From Legionella bononiensis (GTDB lineage Bacteria; Pseudomonadota; Gammaproteobacteria; Legionellales; Legionellaceae), in NCBI RefSeq assembly GCF_016786215.1, contig NZ_JADOBG010000002.1, positions 310,001 through 374,000 on the forward strand: a DNA stretch of 64,000 nt, read 5' to 3'. Position 1 is the first letter of the stretch. Each line of letters opens with the position of its first letter. Shown one piece after another: positions 8,729-17,935 of this stretch. The notes under the pieces are model-generated. The model did not search any database and had not been told where the DNA came from. It worked only from the letters and a program-made list of their open reading frames with translations. A program made the position numbers and the translations under genes.

Positions 8729-10774
8729 TTATTTAGGACCTTGCATCTTTTTCTCAATCTCATCTTCCTGTTGTAATAGACCCTCTTCAACAGGTTTAAA
8801 TGCTTTTGCAGAAGCAGTTTCGGGAGTTGAGAAGAATGTTCCTGTATAACCTTTCTTGGTTGTAGCTTCAACAACCAACGCGGGAATAACAGTCAATGCC
8901 GCAATAACGCCCATGATACCTTTAAGAGTCGCTACTAGAGCATGTACAAAGGAATTTCCGCGATGCTCTTTTAACACTGGATCAAGCTGTTTAACAAAAT
9001 TATTTGTCACCTGATTTAATGTTCGCAGCGTTTCTTTATTGGGATTAGCAAAGAACTGCTCACCAAAATGTTTAATATTGATGTGTGCTAATTCAGTTAG
9101 GTTAGCTGCATTTTCGTATTTTGAGTTACCGCTTTTGAATTTCTTATCCAATTTAGCGTGAATGGCCTCCAAATCATCTAATAATTTGTTAAATTGATCG
9201 CGCTCTTTTGACAAATCAATTTTCGATTCCACCGATTGTTTCTTTTCACGAGGTATTGGTGGAATACTCATAACAACATTATCTGGCTTGGAAGGTTCAA
9301 TCATTGGATCTATTGAAGTCGTAACAGCAGCTGTTTTAGGTGAAGGAATCTGAACATATTGAATAGAACCTTGCATGGTGCCAGTAAGTCCTACCAATCC
9401 TAATTCCCGTTGCTGCTGTTTTGTTGGAGTTGTAACAAGTAATTTACCTGCTTCTAACATGACAGCCATAGCGCCAATGAAGCTGATTACTTCTTGAGGC
9501 TTGAAGCCTGCTCTTCCTTTTGCTGCCTCTAGAGTTTGACTTAGCGATGTAGCTAATGCATTTTCAGATACAGTTCTGTTCATAATACGAGACAGTGCTT
9601 GTGGATTATTCGCATTCTGAATCACTAGGGCAGTTAACGATTCCAGATTTTCTATTGCTGGCACACTCTGCATGTCGAATCCCTGAAGTTGCAACAAGGC
9701 TCCAACTTCATCAGGAGATGTAACAGACATAACCAAACCTCCACTTACGCCTTGTTTGTATAAATGGAAGAAAAGCCCATTAATTGTTGATTGCGGAGAT
9801 CTGATGAAGTCACGAATATCAATATGAACGCTGCCAACGTTACCTTTACCATTGTCATATAGAACGGATAAGTGAGTTTTCTTACCATTCATTAACGCCT
9901 CGACATCTTTTTCCATTGCTTTAATAATTTGGCCTAAAGCACCTGTATTGCTTGCTTTGGTATTAGCTAATTCAGTCATCAGCACTCGGACGAGTTCGGT
10001 TTGAGCCTTTACTGGCATCTCAGCTACAACTAAAGTACCAGCATCAGTTCCATCGGTAATGGCTTGGATGCGCGTACTTTCCAATAAACTTGTCAGTTCT
10101 TGTTTGGAAGTGCCACCGATAAGACTAACAACCATATCCTGAACCGTCATGCTTGAAACAGTTTCTCGTGCTTTCTTGATGGCCTGTTCAATTTGGCTAC
10201 GTACCTGACGATCCTGTTCATTTATTTTTTCTTCATGTAGGTTCACTTTCTCCGCAAGAGAAGCAAGTGCTCTGGTCTGTTCTCCACGCTCTGTTTTCGG
10301 TAATAAATTAATTGCCCTACGCAGCTCAGCAGCCAGTAATCGGTAACTCTCGAGTAAAGGAGTAATAGTTGTAGTATTGGACATTAGTACTTTATCTGCA
10401 GCGAGACGTACTTCTGGAAACAAAGTGTTAACAGTTTGCCTAGCCTCTGCCGCACTGTTTTCACGAGCATCTAATTCAACTTTAACTTTTTGAGCAGCGG
10501 TTTCTTTTTCTTTCATAAGAGTACGAATTTTTCTATTTACAGGACTGCGCTCTTCTTTTGGATAAGCTGCTTTAACTTCCCGCAAAGTTCTTTGTTGTAA
10601 TTCAGTGAGTTCGTACTTGTCGAAATATGAGGATAACTCAGTGAATCGGGTAGTAAGTTTCAAAACTTTATCAACATTGTTTGTACTAAGTGTATAACGA
10701 TCTCGGTTAATATCCGATATTACTTGTCGTAGTTCAGATAGTTTATCGTTAAATGTTTTGTCGTTTAATGGCAT
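8729..10774 (-). CDS. large helical protein, candidate Dot/Icm effector
   Basis: 681 residues from ATG 10774. No enzyme family recognised. Residues 1-250 are strongly helical and charged, with coiled-coil character. A middle region (about 250-450) contains a more globular stretch (VLYDNGKGNVGSVHIDIRD). Near residue 604 comes HRG followed by a hydrophobic segment (about 610-632), and the C-terminus ends with a glutamate-rich tail (EEGLLQQEDEIEKK). This layout, and a similar C-terminus in the ankyrin protein at 56732-58816, is typical of Legionella type IV substrates; that is an inference, not a demonstrated fact. It has its own promoter at 10805-10833 and terminator at 8675-8709, so it is a single-gene unit. 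Confidence 0.6.
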   Translation of the reverse strand: MPLNDKTFNDKLSELRQVISDINRDRYTLSTNNVDKVLKLTTRFTELSSYFDKYELTELQQRTLREVKAAYPKEERSPVNRKIRTLMKEKETAAQKVKVELDARENSAAEARQTVNTLFPEVRLAADKVLMSNTTTITPLLESYRLLAAELRRAINLLPKTERGEQTRALASLAEKVNLHEEKINEQDRQVRSQIEQAIKKARETVSSMTVQDMVVSLIGGTSKQELTSLLESTRIQAITDGTDAGTLVVAEMPVKAQTELVRVLMTELANTKASNTGALGQIIKAMEKDVEALMNGKKTHLSVLYDNGKGNVGSVHIDIRDFIRSPQSTINGLFFHLYKQGVSGGLVMSVTSPDEVGALLQLQGFDMQSVPAIENLESLTALVIQNANNPQALSRIMNRTVSENALATSLSQTLEAAKGRAGFKPQEVISFIGAMAVMLEAGKLLVTTPTKQQQRELGLVGLTGTMQGSIQYVQIPSPKTAAVTTSIDPMIEPSKPDNVVMSIPPIPREKKQSVESKIDLSKERDQFNKLLDDLEAIHAKLDKKFKSGNSKYENAANLTELAHINIKHFGEQFFANPNKETLRTLNQVTNNFVKQLDPVLKEHRGNSFVHALVATLKGIMGVIAALTVIPALVVEATTKKGYTGTFFSTPETASAKAFKPVEEGLLQQEDEIEKKMQGPK

Positions 10775-10804
10775 GATTAGTACACCTAGAGTTAATATGC
10801 CTTA

Positions 10805-10833
10805 ATTATATACACATTTATTTAAAAAGTCAC
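10805..10833 (-). promoter_or_regulatory. sigma-70 promoter of the 681-residue protein gene
   Basis: On the minus strand, GTGACT (10833-10828) and TATAAT (10810-10805) are separated by exactly 17 bases. The -10 box is about 30 bases upstream of the start codon. Confidence 0.6.
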
Positions 10834-10921
10834 ACCTAATTGTTAAAAAAAGAGATTGAGTGCTGATATATAGGTGTATATGTTAAATAGTAAAACATAT
10901 TGAATTAAGGTATTAAGAAGT

Positions 10922-10949
10922 AACTTGTGCAGTATAAACCGCACAAGTT
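10922..10949 (-). terminator. hairpin downstream of rplI, probable operon terminator
   Basis: Perfect 9-bp stem AACTTGTGC / GCACAAGTT with a 10-base loop, about 60 bases after the rplI stop. On the minus strand it is followed by a T-rich stretch that is interrupted, so termination strength is uncertain. Confidence 0.5.
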
Positions 10950-11008
10950 AGATTTGAATGGTAGAAAGACGACAGGACACTATTTAAGTGTCAGCGTATA
11001 AATGACAA

Positions 11009-11458
11009 TTATTTGGATGGAATAATTTCAAGCTGTAAATTAGCAATTACATCACTGTGAACATGAATTTCTACAACGTAATTACCAATAGAGTGCAATG
11101 GACCTTCGGGCATTACAATTTCACGCTTACTGATTTCTATTGCTTTTTCCACCAAGGCATCTTTAATCTCGTTAACACCGACTGAACCATATAATTTACC
11201 TTCGTCACTCGCCATAGCGCTAATAACTAAAGTAATATCATTTAGTTTTGCAGCGCGTTGCTCTGCTAAAGCCAAAGCTTGTTGCGCTTTTTTCTCCAGT
11301 TCTGCACGTCTTTTTTCAAATAATTCAATACTTTTAGCTGTAGCAAATACTGCTTTATTTTGTGGAATTAAATAATTACGACCATAACCAGACTTCACGT
11401 TAACTTTATCACCCAGATTTCCCAGGTTGCGTACTTTTTCTAATAAGATTACTTCCAT
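11009..11458 (-). CDS. rplI: 50S ribosomal protein L9
   Basis: 149 residues, the usual length. The N-terminal 23S rRNA-binding domain is unmistakable ([13 protein letters not shown], then GYGRNYLIP), followed by the long connecting helix with charged and alanine-rich sequence (about 45-75) and the C-terminal domain. It is the last gene of the rpsF-rpsR-DUF2232-rplI operon, 12 bases after the membrane protein gene, with a purine-rich site (GGGGTTATTAAG) just upstream of the ATG. Confidence 0.97.
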   Translation of the reverse strand: MEVILLEKVRNLGNLGDKVNVKSGYGRNYLIPQNKAVFATAKSIELFEKRRAELEKKAQQALALAEQRAAKLNDITLVISAMASDEGKLYGSVGVNEIKDALVEKAIEISKREIVMPEGPLHSIGNYVVEIHVHSDVIANLQLEIIPSK

Positions 11459-11470
11459 CTTAATAACCCC

Positions 11471-12382
11471 TTAAGTTGATTCTCTCACCCTAGCTGGGAG
11501 ATATAATCTAAAATTAAATAAACTATCCAATGCGCCAAAAACAATATATGCAAACAGGACAAAAGTTGGTTTTAATAATATTATTAGTAATAATAAAATA
11601 ACAACTCTAACCTGTCGTTTGCGTGCAAAAGCAAAATATGCCAAAGAAAAACCTGATAACAAAAAATATCCAAGAATAAGCGGTAACAAATTAATCGCAT
11701 AAGACACTTCAAAATAGGATGCGATTGATACTATGACCATAATTAAAAAGGCCAATCTGCCGCTTCGAAACTCCAGTACTTCTGTTTTAAATCCTTCCGG
11801 CAAAAATAATTTTGATTGAATTGATCGTGCAAATAATAAGGAGATCACTGCGGAGAAAATCACACTCAGAATTTGCAAGCCAAAAAATAATTGAGCCAAA
11901 ATAAATGAACTCAAGCCATCTGTGCTGTTGTTTACAACTTGATTGTATTCCTGAAATTGAACCAATAGATGTTTAAACTGATTGAATTGGTCAACAACAA
12001 AATCGGGAGCTATAAGCTGGAGGCTTACAAATCCAATAAAAGCCTGTATAAAAAACATCCCAAATACTGATTGCCAACTGGTTGTTGCGCGTAGTGTTAA
12101 CGCTGCAATAAAACAGGGTATATAAGTTATTAGGGTATTTATCAAAGCGCTTTCTACGGGTACCAGCATCATCAACGGAACAGAATGGACTACAAGCGCA
12201 GGTAACATTACTTCAAAGCCAGGTTTTACTCCCTTTCTCAAGGTAACTAAAGATACTAAAGCTACGGATAGCCAGGAAGCAAATGGCAAAATAGAGAAGA
12301 TAACAGCAAACATTATGGCCTGCTGCTTATTCTCGAGCAATATTTTACTTTGTCTAACTATAAAATTGCCTGCACGCATCAT
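11471..12382 (-). CDS. DUF2232 family integral membrane protein
   Basis: Multi-pass membrane protein of about 303 residues with roughly eight hydrophobic segments. The DUF2232 (YybS-like) family is commonly found between rpsR and rplI in gammaproteobacteria, and that is its position here; its biochemical role is unknown. The longest frame starts at 12433, inside rpsR. I prefer ATG 12382 or the adjacent ATG 12379 (MRAGNFIVRQ), four to seven bases after the rpsR stop, because relatives begin with a similar MRA-F-R pattern. No nucleotide-binding or enzymatic motif is visible. Confidence 0.82.
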   Translation of the reverse strand: MMRAGNFIVRQSKILLENKQQAIMFAVIFSILPFASWLSVALVSLVTLRKGVKPGFEVMLPALVVHSVPLMMLVPVESALINTLITYIPCFIAALTLRATTSWQSVFGMFFIQAFIGFVSLQLIAPDFVVDQFNQFKHLLVQFQEYNQVVNNSTDGLSSFILAQLFFGLQILSVIFSAVISLLFARSIQSKLFLPEGFKTEVLEFRSGRLAFLIMVIVSIASYFEVSYAINLLPLILGYFLLSGFSLAYFAFARKRQVRVVILLLLIILLKPTFVLFAYIVFGALDSLFNFRLYLPARVREST

Positions 12383-12386
12383 TATA

Positions 12387-12614
12387 TTATCTATGGCTGT
12401 CACAATAAGGCAATAAACCAATAAATCGAGCATGCTTGATTGCTTTGGCTAATTGTCTTTGAAAACGAGTTTGAGTACCGGTGATTCTACTGGGTACAAT
12501 CTTGCCTGTTTCAGAAATATAATTTTTTAATAAATTAATATCTTTATAATCAATTTCATTTCCACCTTCAGCACTGAAGCGGCACATTTTTTTTCTACGG
12601 AAATAAGCTGACAT
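12387..12614 (-). CDS. rpsR: 30S ribosomal protein S18
   Basis: 75 residues with the conserved S18 core: RRKKMCRF near the N-terminus, [26 protein letters not shown] and [15 protein letters not shown]. It binds S6 on the platform of the 30S subunit. It starts at ATG 12614, with a purine-rich site (GAGGAGA) directly upstream, 13 bases after rpsF. Confidence 0.98.
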   Translation of the reverse strand: MSAYFRRKKMCRFSAEGGNEIDYKDINLLKNYISETGKIVPSRITGTQTRFQRQLAKAIKHARFIGLLPYCDSHR

Positions 12615-12627
12615 AAATGTTCTCCTC

Positions 12628-12966
12628 TTAAGCTGTTCTGGTTTCTTTTTCTTTCTTCATCAACACGGATTCACTTGTAATCGCTTGTTTTTGAACAGTG
12701 ATTAAATTTCTTAAAATAGCATCATTGAATTTAAATGCATTTTTAATTTCTTCCAGTGCTTCAAGATTACACTCTACATTCAACAGAATATAATGAGCTT
12801 TATGAACATCATCTATAGAGTATGCTAATTGGCGACGACCTAAGTCTTCTTTGCGGTGAATAATGCCATTGTGCTTGCTTATGATCCCTTCATAGCGCTC
12901 AACCATTGCTGGTACTTGTTCGCTTTGATCTGGGTGCACAAGAAACATAATTTCGTAATGTCTCAT
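12628..12966 (-). CDS. rpsF: 30S ribosomal protein S6
   Basis: 112 residues, start ATG 12966 behind AAGGAGA. Diagnostic stretches are [18 protein letters not shown], the [12 protein letters not shown] loop and [11 protein letters not shown]6 forms the S6:S18 heterodimer on the 30S platform. It is the first gene of the ribosomal operon, with a strong sigma-70 promoter at 13038-13066. The C-terminal tail is lysine/glutamate-rich, as is common in the family. Confidence 0.98.
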   Translation of the reverse strand: MRHYEIMFLVHPDQSEQVPAMVERYEGIISKHNGIIHRKEDLGRRQLAYSIDDVHKAHYILLNVECNLEALEEIKNAFKFNDAILRNLITVQKQAITSESVLMKKEKETRTA

Positions 12967-13037
12967 GGTTTCTCCTTGTGGATAAAGCCTTCTAATTCTG
13001 ATTAGAACCAGTAAGGCAAGGTTTTAAAAAGCTGCCA

Positions 13038-13066
13038 ATTATAACTGGTTTAGGTATTAGTTACAA
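13038..13066 (-). promoter_or_regulatory. promoter of the rpsF-rpsR-rplI operon
   Basis: On the minus strand a TTGTAA -35 box (13066-13061) and a perfect TATAAT -10 box (13043-13038) with 17-base spacing, about 72 bases upstream of rpsF. S6:S18 autoregulatory leader structures occur in other bacteria; I could not confirm one in this leader. Confidence 0.7.
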
Positions 13067-13686
13067 TTAAAACAGTTCATTGTTCAATTAATAAATTATT
13101 TCCAGGGAAACGCTTAAACGCGTTTATAGATAATATGGATCAAATATTTTGATACAAGCGAGTTAATCATGCAGACCTCGACGTCCCGCTAACAAGTCCG
13201 GATCGATCCACACAAATTTCAAGCATAGCAGGAGTAGCCTGTATTAGACGAAGTCGTAATACAGGATCAATCTTTTCAACACTCCACTGTTCTCATATAT
13301 TAGGTACAATTATTTGAGTATACAACGACTGATTAAACACAGAATGATTGATGATAGCTTGAGTTCATCGCATTTGGGAAAACACCCTGTATTACGACTT
13401 CGTCTAATACAGGCTACTTTGACTAAGCAGTTAGAGACTCCTTGTTCTTTATATGATTAGCTTCACCTGCGATTATTAACGCACATAAAGTGTACTTGAA
13501 GACACTATTGTGCTCTTTTAAAAATCACTTGTTTTTTTAAAATTCAGAAGTGTAATTATTTCTTTAATTTTGGAAGAATTTATAGTGACAAGCATCCCTG
13601 AATTAGGTTACCGTCCACATATCAAAAGCCAAAGATTTACAGTTAACCTTAATACATAACTAATTATAAAATAATGAGGTTTTTTA
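13067..13686. other. 620-base intergenic region with palindromic repeat pair
   Basis: Between the divergent rpsF promoter and the CsrA-like gene. The only structure I see is the inverted pair of palindromes at 13234-13265 and 13386-13417. No convincing coding frame in either strand. The last 120 bases are the leader of the CsrA-like gene. Confidence 0.5.
13234..13417. repeat. inverted pair of 28-base palindromic repeats (REP/BIME-like)
   Basis: The 28-base unit at 13238-13265 (CCTGTATTA, GACGAAGTCG, TAATACAGG) is itself a stem-loop with 9-base arms. At 13386-13413 lies its exact reverse complement, and the match extends outward by four more bases (AGTA / TACT). The two copies face each other across 120 bases. 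This is the arrangement of REP-type intergenic elements or a small non-autonomous element. Confidence 0.75.
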
Positions 13687-13884
13687 ATGGATATTATATC
13701 TCTTCAATTTGAAGAACCCTTAATAATACGCATTGGAGATACTGTTGTAAAAATTCTTGCTTTTAAAACTCAAGAGCATGGTAATATTAAGTTTGGAGTT
13801 GAAGCGCCAAGAACCATTAATATACATAGAGAAGAAATTTTCCACGCTATTAAACAAAAAGAATTATTAAATTCAGTAGAATAA
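13687..13884 (+). CDS. CsrA-family RNA-binding regulator paralogue
   Basis: 65 residues. The C-terminal half of the CsrA fold is clear: KFGVEAPRTINIHREEI, including the RNA-contacting arginine of HREEI (Arg48). The N-terminal strand is divergent (MDIISLQFEEPLIIRIGD): the usual start with paired arginines (LTRR) is missing, so RNA binding may be altered. Legionella genomes carry several CsrA paralogues; by gene order this could be the one called CsrR in L. pneumophila, which I recall but cannot verify here. The start ATG 13687 lies in ATGGA, matching the ANGGA core of CsrA targets, with another GGA upstream near 13570, so control by CsrA itself is plausible. A PAP2-type gene begins 10 bases downstream. 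Confidence 0.85.
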   Translation: MDIISLQFEEPLIIRIGDTVVKILAFKTQEHGNIKFGVEAPRTINIHREEIFHAIKQKELLNSVE

Positions 13885-13894
13885 CATTTTACCC

Positions 13895-14782
13895 ATGCAG
13901 AATAATGCGAGTCGATACGTACCGATTCTCTCGGGTTTAATAATAAGCTTGTCATTAAGTGTATTGCTTATTAACAGCTATTTTTTTAAATTTCCGGGGA
14001 ATAATTATTTCCCGGAAGACACGCCCCTTCTTGCCTTAATTCTATTTATTAATTATTTAGGTTTGATTGTTTTCTTTGGAACAAATACAAGGGCAAGTAA
14101 TTCTGGTAAAGAGTTACTCTATTTTTTTGGCGTAATGTGTCTTATCGCCCTCGCCACAAATGCAGTACAACTGACCCCGTTTCCTCCGATTGATGTATAT
14201 ATAGTACGTTTTGAATCCAAACTAAATATTAATATGGTTCGGATATTGGAATGGACAAATACTTACCCGTGGTTTAAATACCTGCTGAACGTTATATACA
14301 GTAGCATACACTATCAAATGAGTATAATACCGTTACTTATCATTGCGACAGGAAGATTTTATCTTCTTAGGGACTATTATTTTCTACTACTCGTTACTGC
14401 AATTATTGGTTTTGCATTTTATTACTTCTTTCCAACTACGGCTCCCGCAAGCATTATTTCCAGTTCATTGTTTTCGCCTGAACAAATCGCTACAGGATAT
14501 AAATTTAATCAAATTCATAGTTATATTAATCCGACAACAAACGAAGGAGGTTTAATCGCATTACCTTCATTCCATACCGTCTGGGCCCTATTTTGTGTCT
14601 ATTTACTTAAAGAATGGATCATCCCTTGCATTATTTTATTAGTCATTAATGTCCTATTAATTACTTCATGTGTCCTTTTAGGCTGGCATTATCCCATAGA
14701 TATCCTTGGAGGATTTATATTGGCTGCGGGAGGTTATTATTTATTAAGTCTGACTAAATCAAGACCTGCGAAGTCTCAATGA
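13895..14782 (+). CDS. PAP2-superfamily membrane lipid phosphatase/phosphotransferase
   Basis: 295 residues with about six membrane segments. Near the C-terminus are the two catalytic blocks of the PAP2_C/inositol-phosphorylceramide-synthase-like group: LPSFHTVW with the first histidine and GWHYPIDILGG with the second histidine and the aspartate in the H-x3-D arrangement. An FFPTTAPA segment resembles the motif preceding these blocks in phosphotransferases of this group. It probably removes or transfers a phospho-headgroup on a membrane lipid. It starts 10 bases after the CsrA paralogue and is likely cotranscribed with it. Substrate unknown. Confidence 0.8.
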   Translation: MQNNASRYVPILSGLIISLSLSVLLINSYFFKFPGNNYFPEDTPLLALILFINYLGLIVFFGTNTRASNSGKELLYFFGVMCLIALATNAVQLTPFPPIDVYIVRFESKLNINMVRILEWTNTYPWFKYLLNVIYSSIHYQMSIIPLLIIATGRFYLLRDYYFLLLVTAIIGFAFYYFFPTTAPASIISSSLFSPEQIATGYKFNQIHSYINPTTNEGGLIALPSFHTVWALFCVYLLKEWIIPCIILLVINVLLITSCVLLGWHYPIDILGGFILAAGGYYLLSLTKSRPAKSQ

Positions 14783-14830
14783 GTGAATAGCAAGTATCTT
14801 CTTTAAATTTCTCAATAACAGTGTAAAAAT

Positions 14831-14913
14831 CGTCATCTCGAACGCAGCGAGAGATCTCAAAATGCAGACACCGTGCTAATTATAGGAGATCTCTCACTGC
14901 GTTCGAGATGACG
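14831..14913. repeat. long inverted repeat between convergent genes
   Basis: The 28-base arm at 14831-14858 (begins CGTCATCTCGAACGCAG, ends GAGATCTC) pairs with its near-perfect reverse complement at 14886-14913 (one mismatch), across a 27-base loop. It sits between two convergent genes, so it may serve as a bidirectional terminator. Its sequence also resembles a dispersed palindromic repeat that I recall from many bacterial intergenic regions. Confidence 0.8.
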
Positions 14914-14934
14914 AATATAAAAAGGAACAGGTTA

Positions 14935-15834
14935 TTAACGACTACTGATTTCTTTCACCATTCCAGTAGGTTTTGAAAGCTCATTCTGAATTACTTGATT
15001 AGTACTCAATTGATGCCGATTTTTTTTTATTAATAGGGCTTCGGTTAACCGTTCGAGGCTTGAATTTGTTTGACCTTTTAATGGTGGTTGGACTTGAATA
15101 AACATCTTGCCATCCTGAGTTCCAATCTTCACAGGTTCATTAATCACGCGAACTGGTGTGCCAATCGTAACCAGATCATAAAGATGCTCGATATCTCCTG
15201 GCAACATACGGATGCATCCGGCACTGACTCTCGCTCCGACTCCATCTGCTCTATTCGTTCCATGAATAAGAAACGTCGGCCATCCGAGTCGTAAAACATG
15301 TTTTCCAAGAGGATTATCAGCACCAGCAGGAAATACTTCTGGTAAGGGCGCACCAATCTCTTCTGCAGCGGCTCGTACTTTTGCAGTCGGCCTCCAGATC
15401 GGATTAACCACTTTGCTTGTAACTTTGGTAAGCCCTAATGGGGTATTCCACCCTTCTTTGCCTATTCCTACAGGAAAAGTAATGACCACATTTTCATCAT
15501 CAGGAAAATAATACAATCGATATTCAGCAAGATTAATTACAATACCTCTTCGGGGTACATCAGGAAGAATATACTGTGATGGGATAATTAAACGAGTATG
15601 TTCAGGTAACGAGTGAACGGGATCCGCCAAAGGATTGGCTCTGACCATTTGATAATAACCAACGTTAAATCGTCGCCCTACTTCATCAATAGATTCATCA
15701 ATCTTTGAATAAGTATATTGAATTTCACCTACTACATCCCCTGCAGCAGGCAAAACAAAAGTATCGGAGTATGAATAATTACCTGATAAAACGATAAAGG
15801 AAAAAATTAATGGGACAAATTTTTTGTTCAACAT
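14935..15834 (-). CDS. exported L,D-transpeptidase (ErfK/YbiS family)
   Basis: 299 residues, ATG 15834. Signal peptide (hydrophobic VPLIFSFIVLSGNYSYS), then a LysM-like segment (IDEVGRRFNVGYYQMVRANP) that binds peptidoglycan, then the YkuD domain with FLIHGTN and VSAGCIRM, the latter carrying the catalytic cysteine (near residue 207). It should act in the periplasm on peptidoglycan cross-links or on attachment of an outer-membrane protein. The C-terminal 70 residues after the domain are a polar extension. It stands alone on the minus strand, next to the inverted repeat at 14831-14913. Confidence 0.92.
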   Translation of the reverse strand: MLNKKFVPLIFSFIVLSGNYSYSDTFVLPAAGDVVGEIQYTYSKIDESIDEVGRRFNVGYYQMVRANPLADPVHSLPEHTRLIIPSQYILPDVPRRGIVINLAEYRLYYFPDDENVVITFPVGIGKEGWNTPLGLTKVTSKVVNPIWRPTAKVRAAAEEIGAPLPEVFPAGADNPLGKHVLRLGWPTFLIHGTNRADGVGARVSAGCIRMLPGDIEHLYDLVTIGTPVRVINEPVKIGTQDGKMFIQVQPPLKGQTNSSLERLTEALLIKKNRHQLSTNQVIQNELSKPTGMVKEISSR

Positions 15835-15916
15835 TGGCTACTCTTAACCAGACCTGTTCGTGGAATTCTTGGACACAGCAAGGCAAAGCATCAATGCTTT
15901 GCCTTTAAGACTAAGA

Positions 15917-17935
15917 TCACAAACTGGTATCCACTTTAAAGCGTTCACCAAATTTAGATTCGAATGTTTTAAATAAAGTTTCCAATTTGTCTTTACCAAA
16001 ATCATTGGCATAGTTCATTGGGCCACCTCGAAAAGGAGCAAAACCAGTGGCAAAGATCATTCCCGCGTCAAGCAAATCAGAATCAGCAACAACACCCTCA
16101 CGTAAACAGGCAGCGGACTCATTTACCATTCTCAGGATCAATCGGTCGGCAATGGTTTTATCAATTTTCGAACCAGGACGTTTTTTAACTGCTTTCCCTT
16201 TCTTATAGCGATAAAACCCTTCACCTGTTTTACGACCCAGTTTACCTGCTTTAACCATATCACGTAATTTCTGCGGAACAGAACCACCAAAATGGCTGGT
16301 CAGATTCTCCGCTACCGCAAGGCAAACATCCATGCCAACAGTATCAGCAAGTTCCACAGGTCCCATGAACATTCCAAATTCAAGAGCGGCTTCATCAATT
16401 GTTTCCGCACTATAACCCTCATCTAACAATTGTACGCATTCCATTAAGTAAGGCATAAGTACTCTGTTAACCAAAAAGCCAGGGCTCGATTTAACAGGTA
16501 ATGGGAGTTTTCCGATTTGACCAACAAAAGCACAGGAATTGTTCTGTACCTTTTTAGCAGTAGTTGAACTGCTCACGATTTCAACAAGATCCATTTTAGC
16601 CACAGGATTGAAGAAATGTATTCCTACTAACCGTTTGGGATCCGTCATTACAGCACTAATTTCATCCAATGGAATACTGGATGTATTCGTAGCAATAATG
16701 GCGTCTTTCTTGGCAGCCTTTTCAACAGATTTCATAATGTCCTGTTTTACAGCTAAATTTTCAAAAACCGCCTCAATGATGACATCTGCTTTGGCAACCC
16801 CATGCCCTTCCGGATCGGGAATCAAATTATCCATTGCAGCTTGAATTAAACGAGGTTTGCGTAATTTTTTCTTATATAATGCATGTGCTCTACCAATCGC
16901 TGGCGCTATTTGTGCATAAGTTTTATCTTGCAAAGTCACATGAATACCGCGTAAGGCACACCAGGCAGCAATATCACCACCCATAACTCCAGCACCTATA
17001 ACATGTACGTGCTTAGCCCTGAAATTACTGTCCTTTGAAAAACCTTTTAACCGTTCACGCAAATGAAACGCACGAATCAAGTTTTTAGAAGTATCACCAT
17101 TGGAAACGAGTTGCTCTACTGAGTCTGCTTCTTTTAAAAAAGCCCTGTCGCCAAAACCACCCTCTTTTTCCCAAAGATCAATTACAGCATAAGGCGCTGG
17201 ATAATGTTCTTTACGAACACGTTTCGCGACATTATAACGCAGTAAATAGGCAATGGGTTTTCTCAACCAGGAGCTGTTCGTTAAACCATCAATAAAAGAA
17301 GGTTTATGTTTAGGGGGTTTATTCTTGATAAAGTACACTGCAGCTCTTTTCAATTGTCGAACAGGAACTACCTCATCAACCATTCCCAGGCTTTTAGCCC
17401 GAGAAGCGGATATTCCACTGCCGGTGAGAATCACTTGTGACAACGCTTTAAAACCACCTATTAATTGAGGTAATCTGACAGTTCCGCCCCAACCTGGATG
17501 TATACCTAACATCACTTCAGGCAAACCGATACGTGTATCTTGTTCATCTGTTGCGATTCGGTAGGTACACGCAAGAGCCAATTCAAATCCACCTCCCATA
17601 CAAAAACCATCGATCATTGCAACGGTAGGAATTGCCAGATTTTGTAAGCGAGAAAATACAGCCTGACCTTTTTGTAAAAAATCTACAGCCTGGGCAGCAT
17701 TTTCAAACTGAGAGAATGCGTTAACATCAGCACCAGCAATAAAGCCTTTATCTTTTAATGAATAAATAACCAAACCGATGGCTTTTTTATCCTGGGCAAT
17801 TTCTTGTAAAAGGCTATTTAATTCATCCAATACTTCTTCATTAATGCTGTTAACGGCGGCATCTTTTCTATTGATACCTAACCATAAAATGGCATCTTTA
17901 TCGCGTTGAAGATCCCAATGTTTGTAATTATTCAT
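15917..17935 (-). CDS. fadB: beta-oxidation multifunctional protein: enoyl-CoA hydratase / 3-hydroxyacyl-CoA dehydrogenase
   Basis: 672 residues in the FadB/FadJ arrangement, a little shorter than the E. coli proteins. The N-terminal crotonase domain (about 1-190) shows the oxyanion-hole block IAGADVNAF and MIDGFCMGGGFELALAC with the catalytic glutamate, and GIHPGWGGTVRLPQ. The dehydrogenase Rossmann motif HVIGAGVMGGDIA is near residue 312, followed by NTSSIPLDEI and HFFNPV, and the C-terminal domain has FMGPVELADTVG. It carries out the middle two steps of fatty-acid degradation. Its start overlaps the stop of the thiolase gene by 8 bases, so the two form the alpha and beta subunits of one complex. 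FadJ is an equally good name given the FadI-like partner. Confidence 0.93.
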   Translation of the reverse strand: MNNYKHWDLQRDKDAILWLGINRKDAAVNSINEEVLDELNSLLQEIAQDKKAIGLVIYSLKDKGFIAGADVNAFSQFENAAQAVDFLQKGQAVFSRLQNLAIPTVAMIDGFCMGGGFELALACTYRIATDEQDTRIGLPEVMLGIHPGWGGTVRLPQLIGGFKALSQVILTGSGISASRAKSLGMVDEVVPVRQLKRAAVYFIKNKPPKHKPSFIDGLTNSSWLRKPIAYLLRYNVAKRVRKEHYPAPYAVIDLWEKEGGFGDRAFLKEADSVEQLVSNGDTSKNLIRAFHLRERLKGFSKDSNFRAKHVHVIGAGVMGGDIAAWCALRGIHVTLQDKTYAQIAPAIGRAHALYKKKLRKPRLIQAAMDNLIPDPEGHGVAKADVIIEAVFENLAVKQDIMKSVEKAAKKDAIIATNTSSIPLDEISAVMTDPKRLVGIHFFNPVAKMDLVEIVSSSTTAKKVQNNSCAFVGQIGKLPLPVKSSPGFLVNRVLMPYLMECVQLLDEGYSAETIDEAALEFGMFMGPVELADTVGMDVCLAVAENLTSHFGGSVPQKLRDMVKAGKLGRKTGEGFYRYKKGKAVKKRPGSKIDKTIADRLILRMVNESAACLREGVVADSDLLDAGMIFATGFAPFRGGPMNYANDFGKDKLETLFKTFESKFGERFKVDTSL

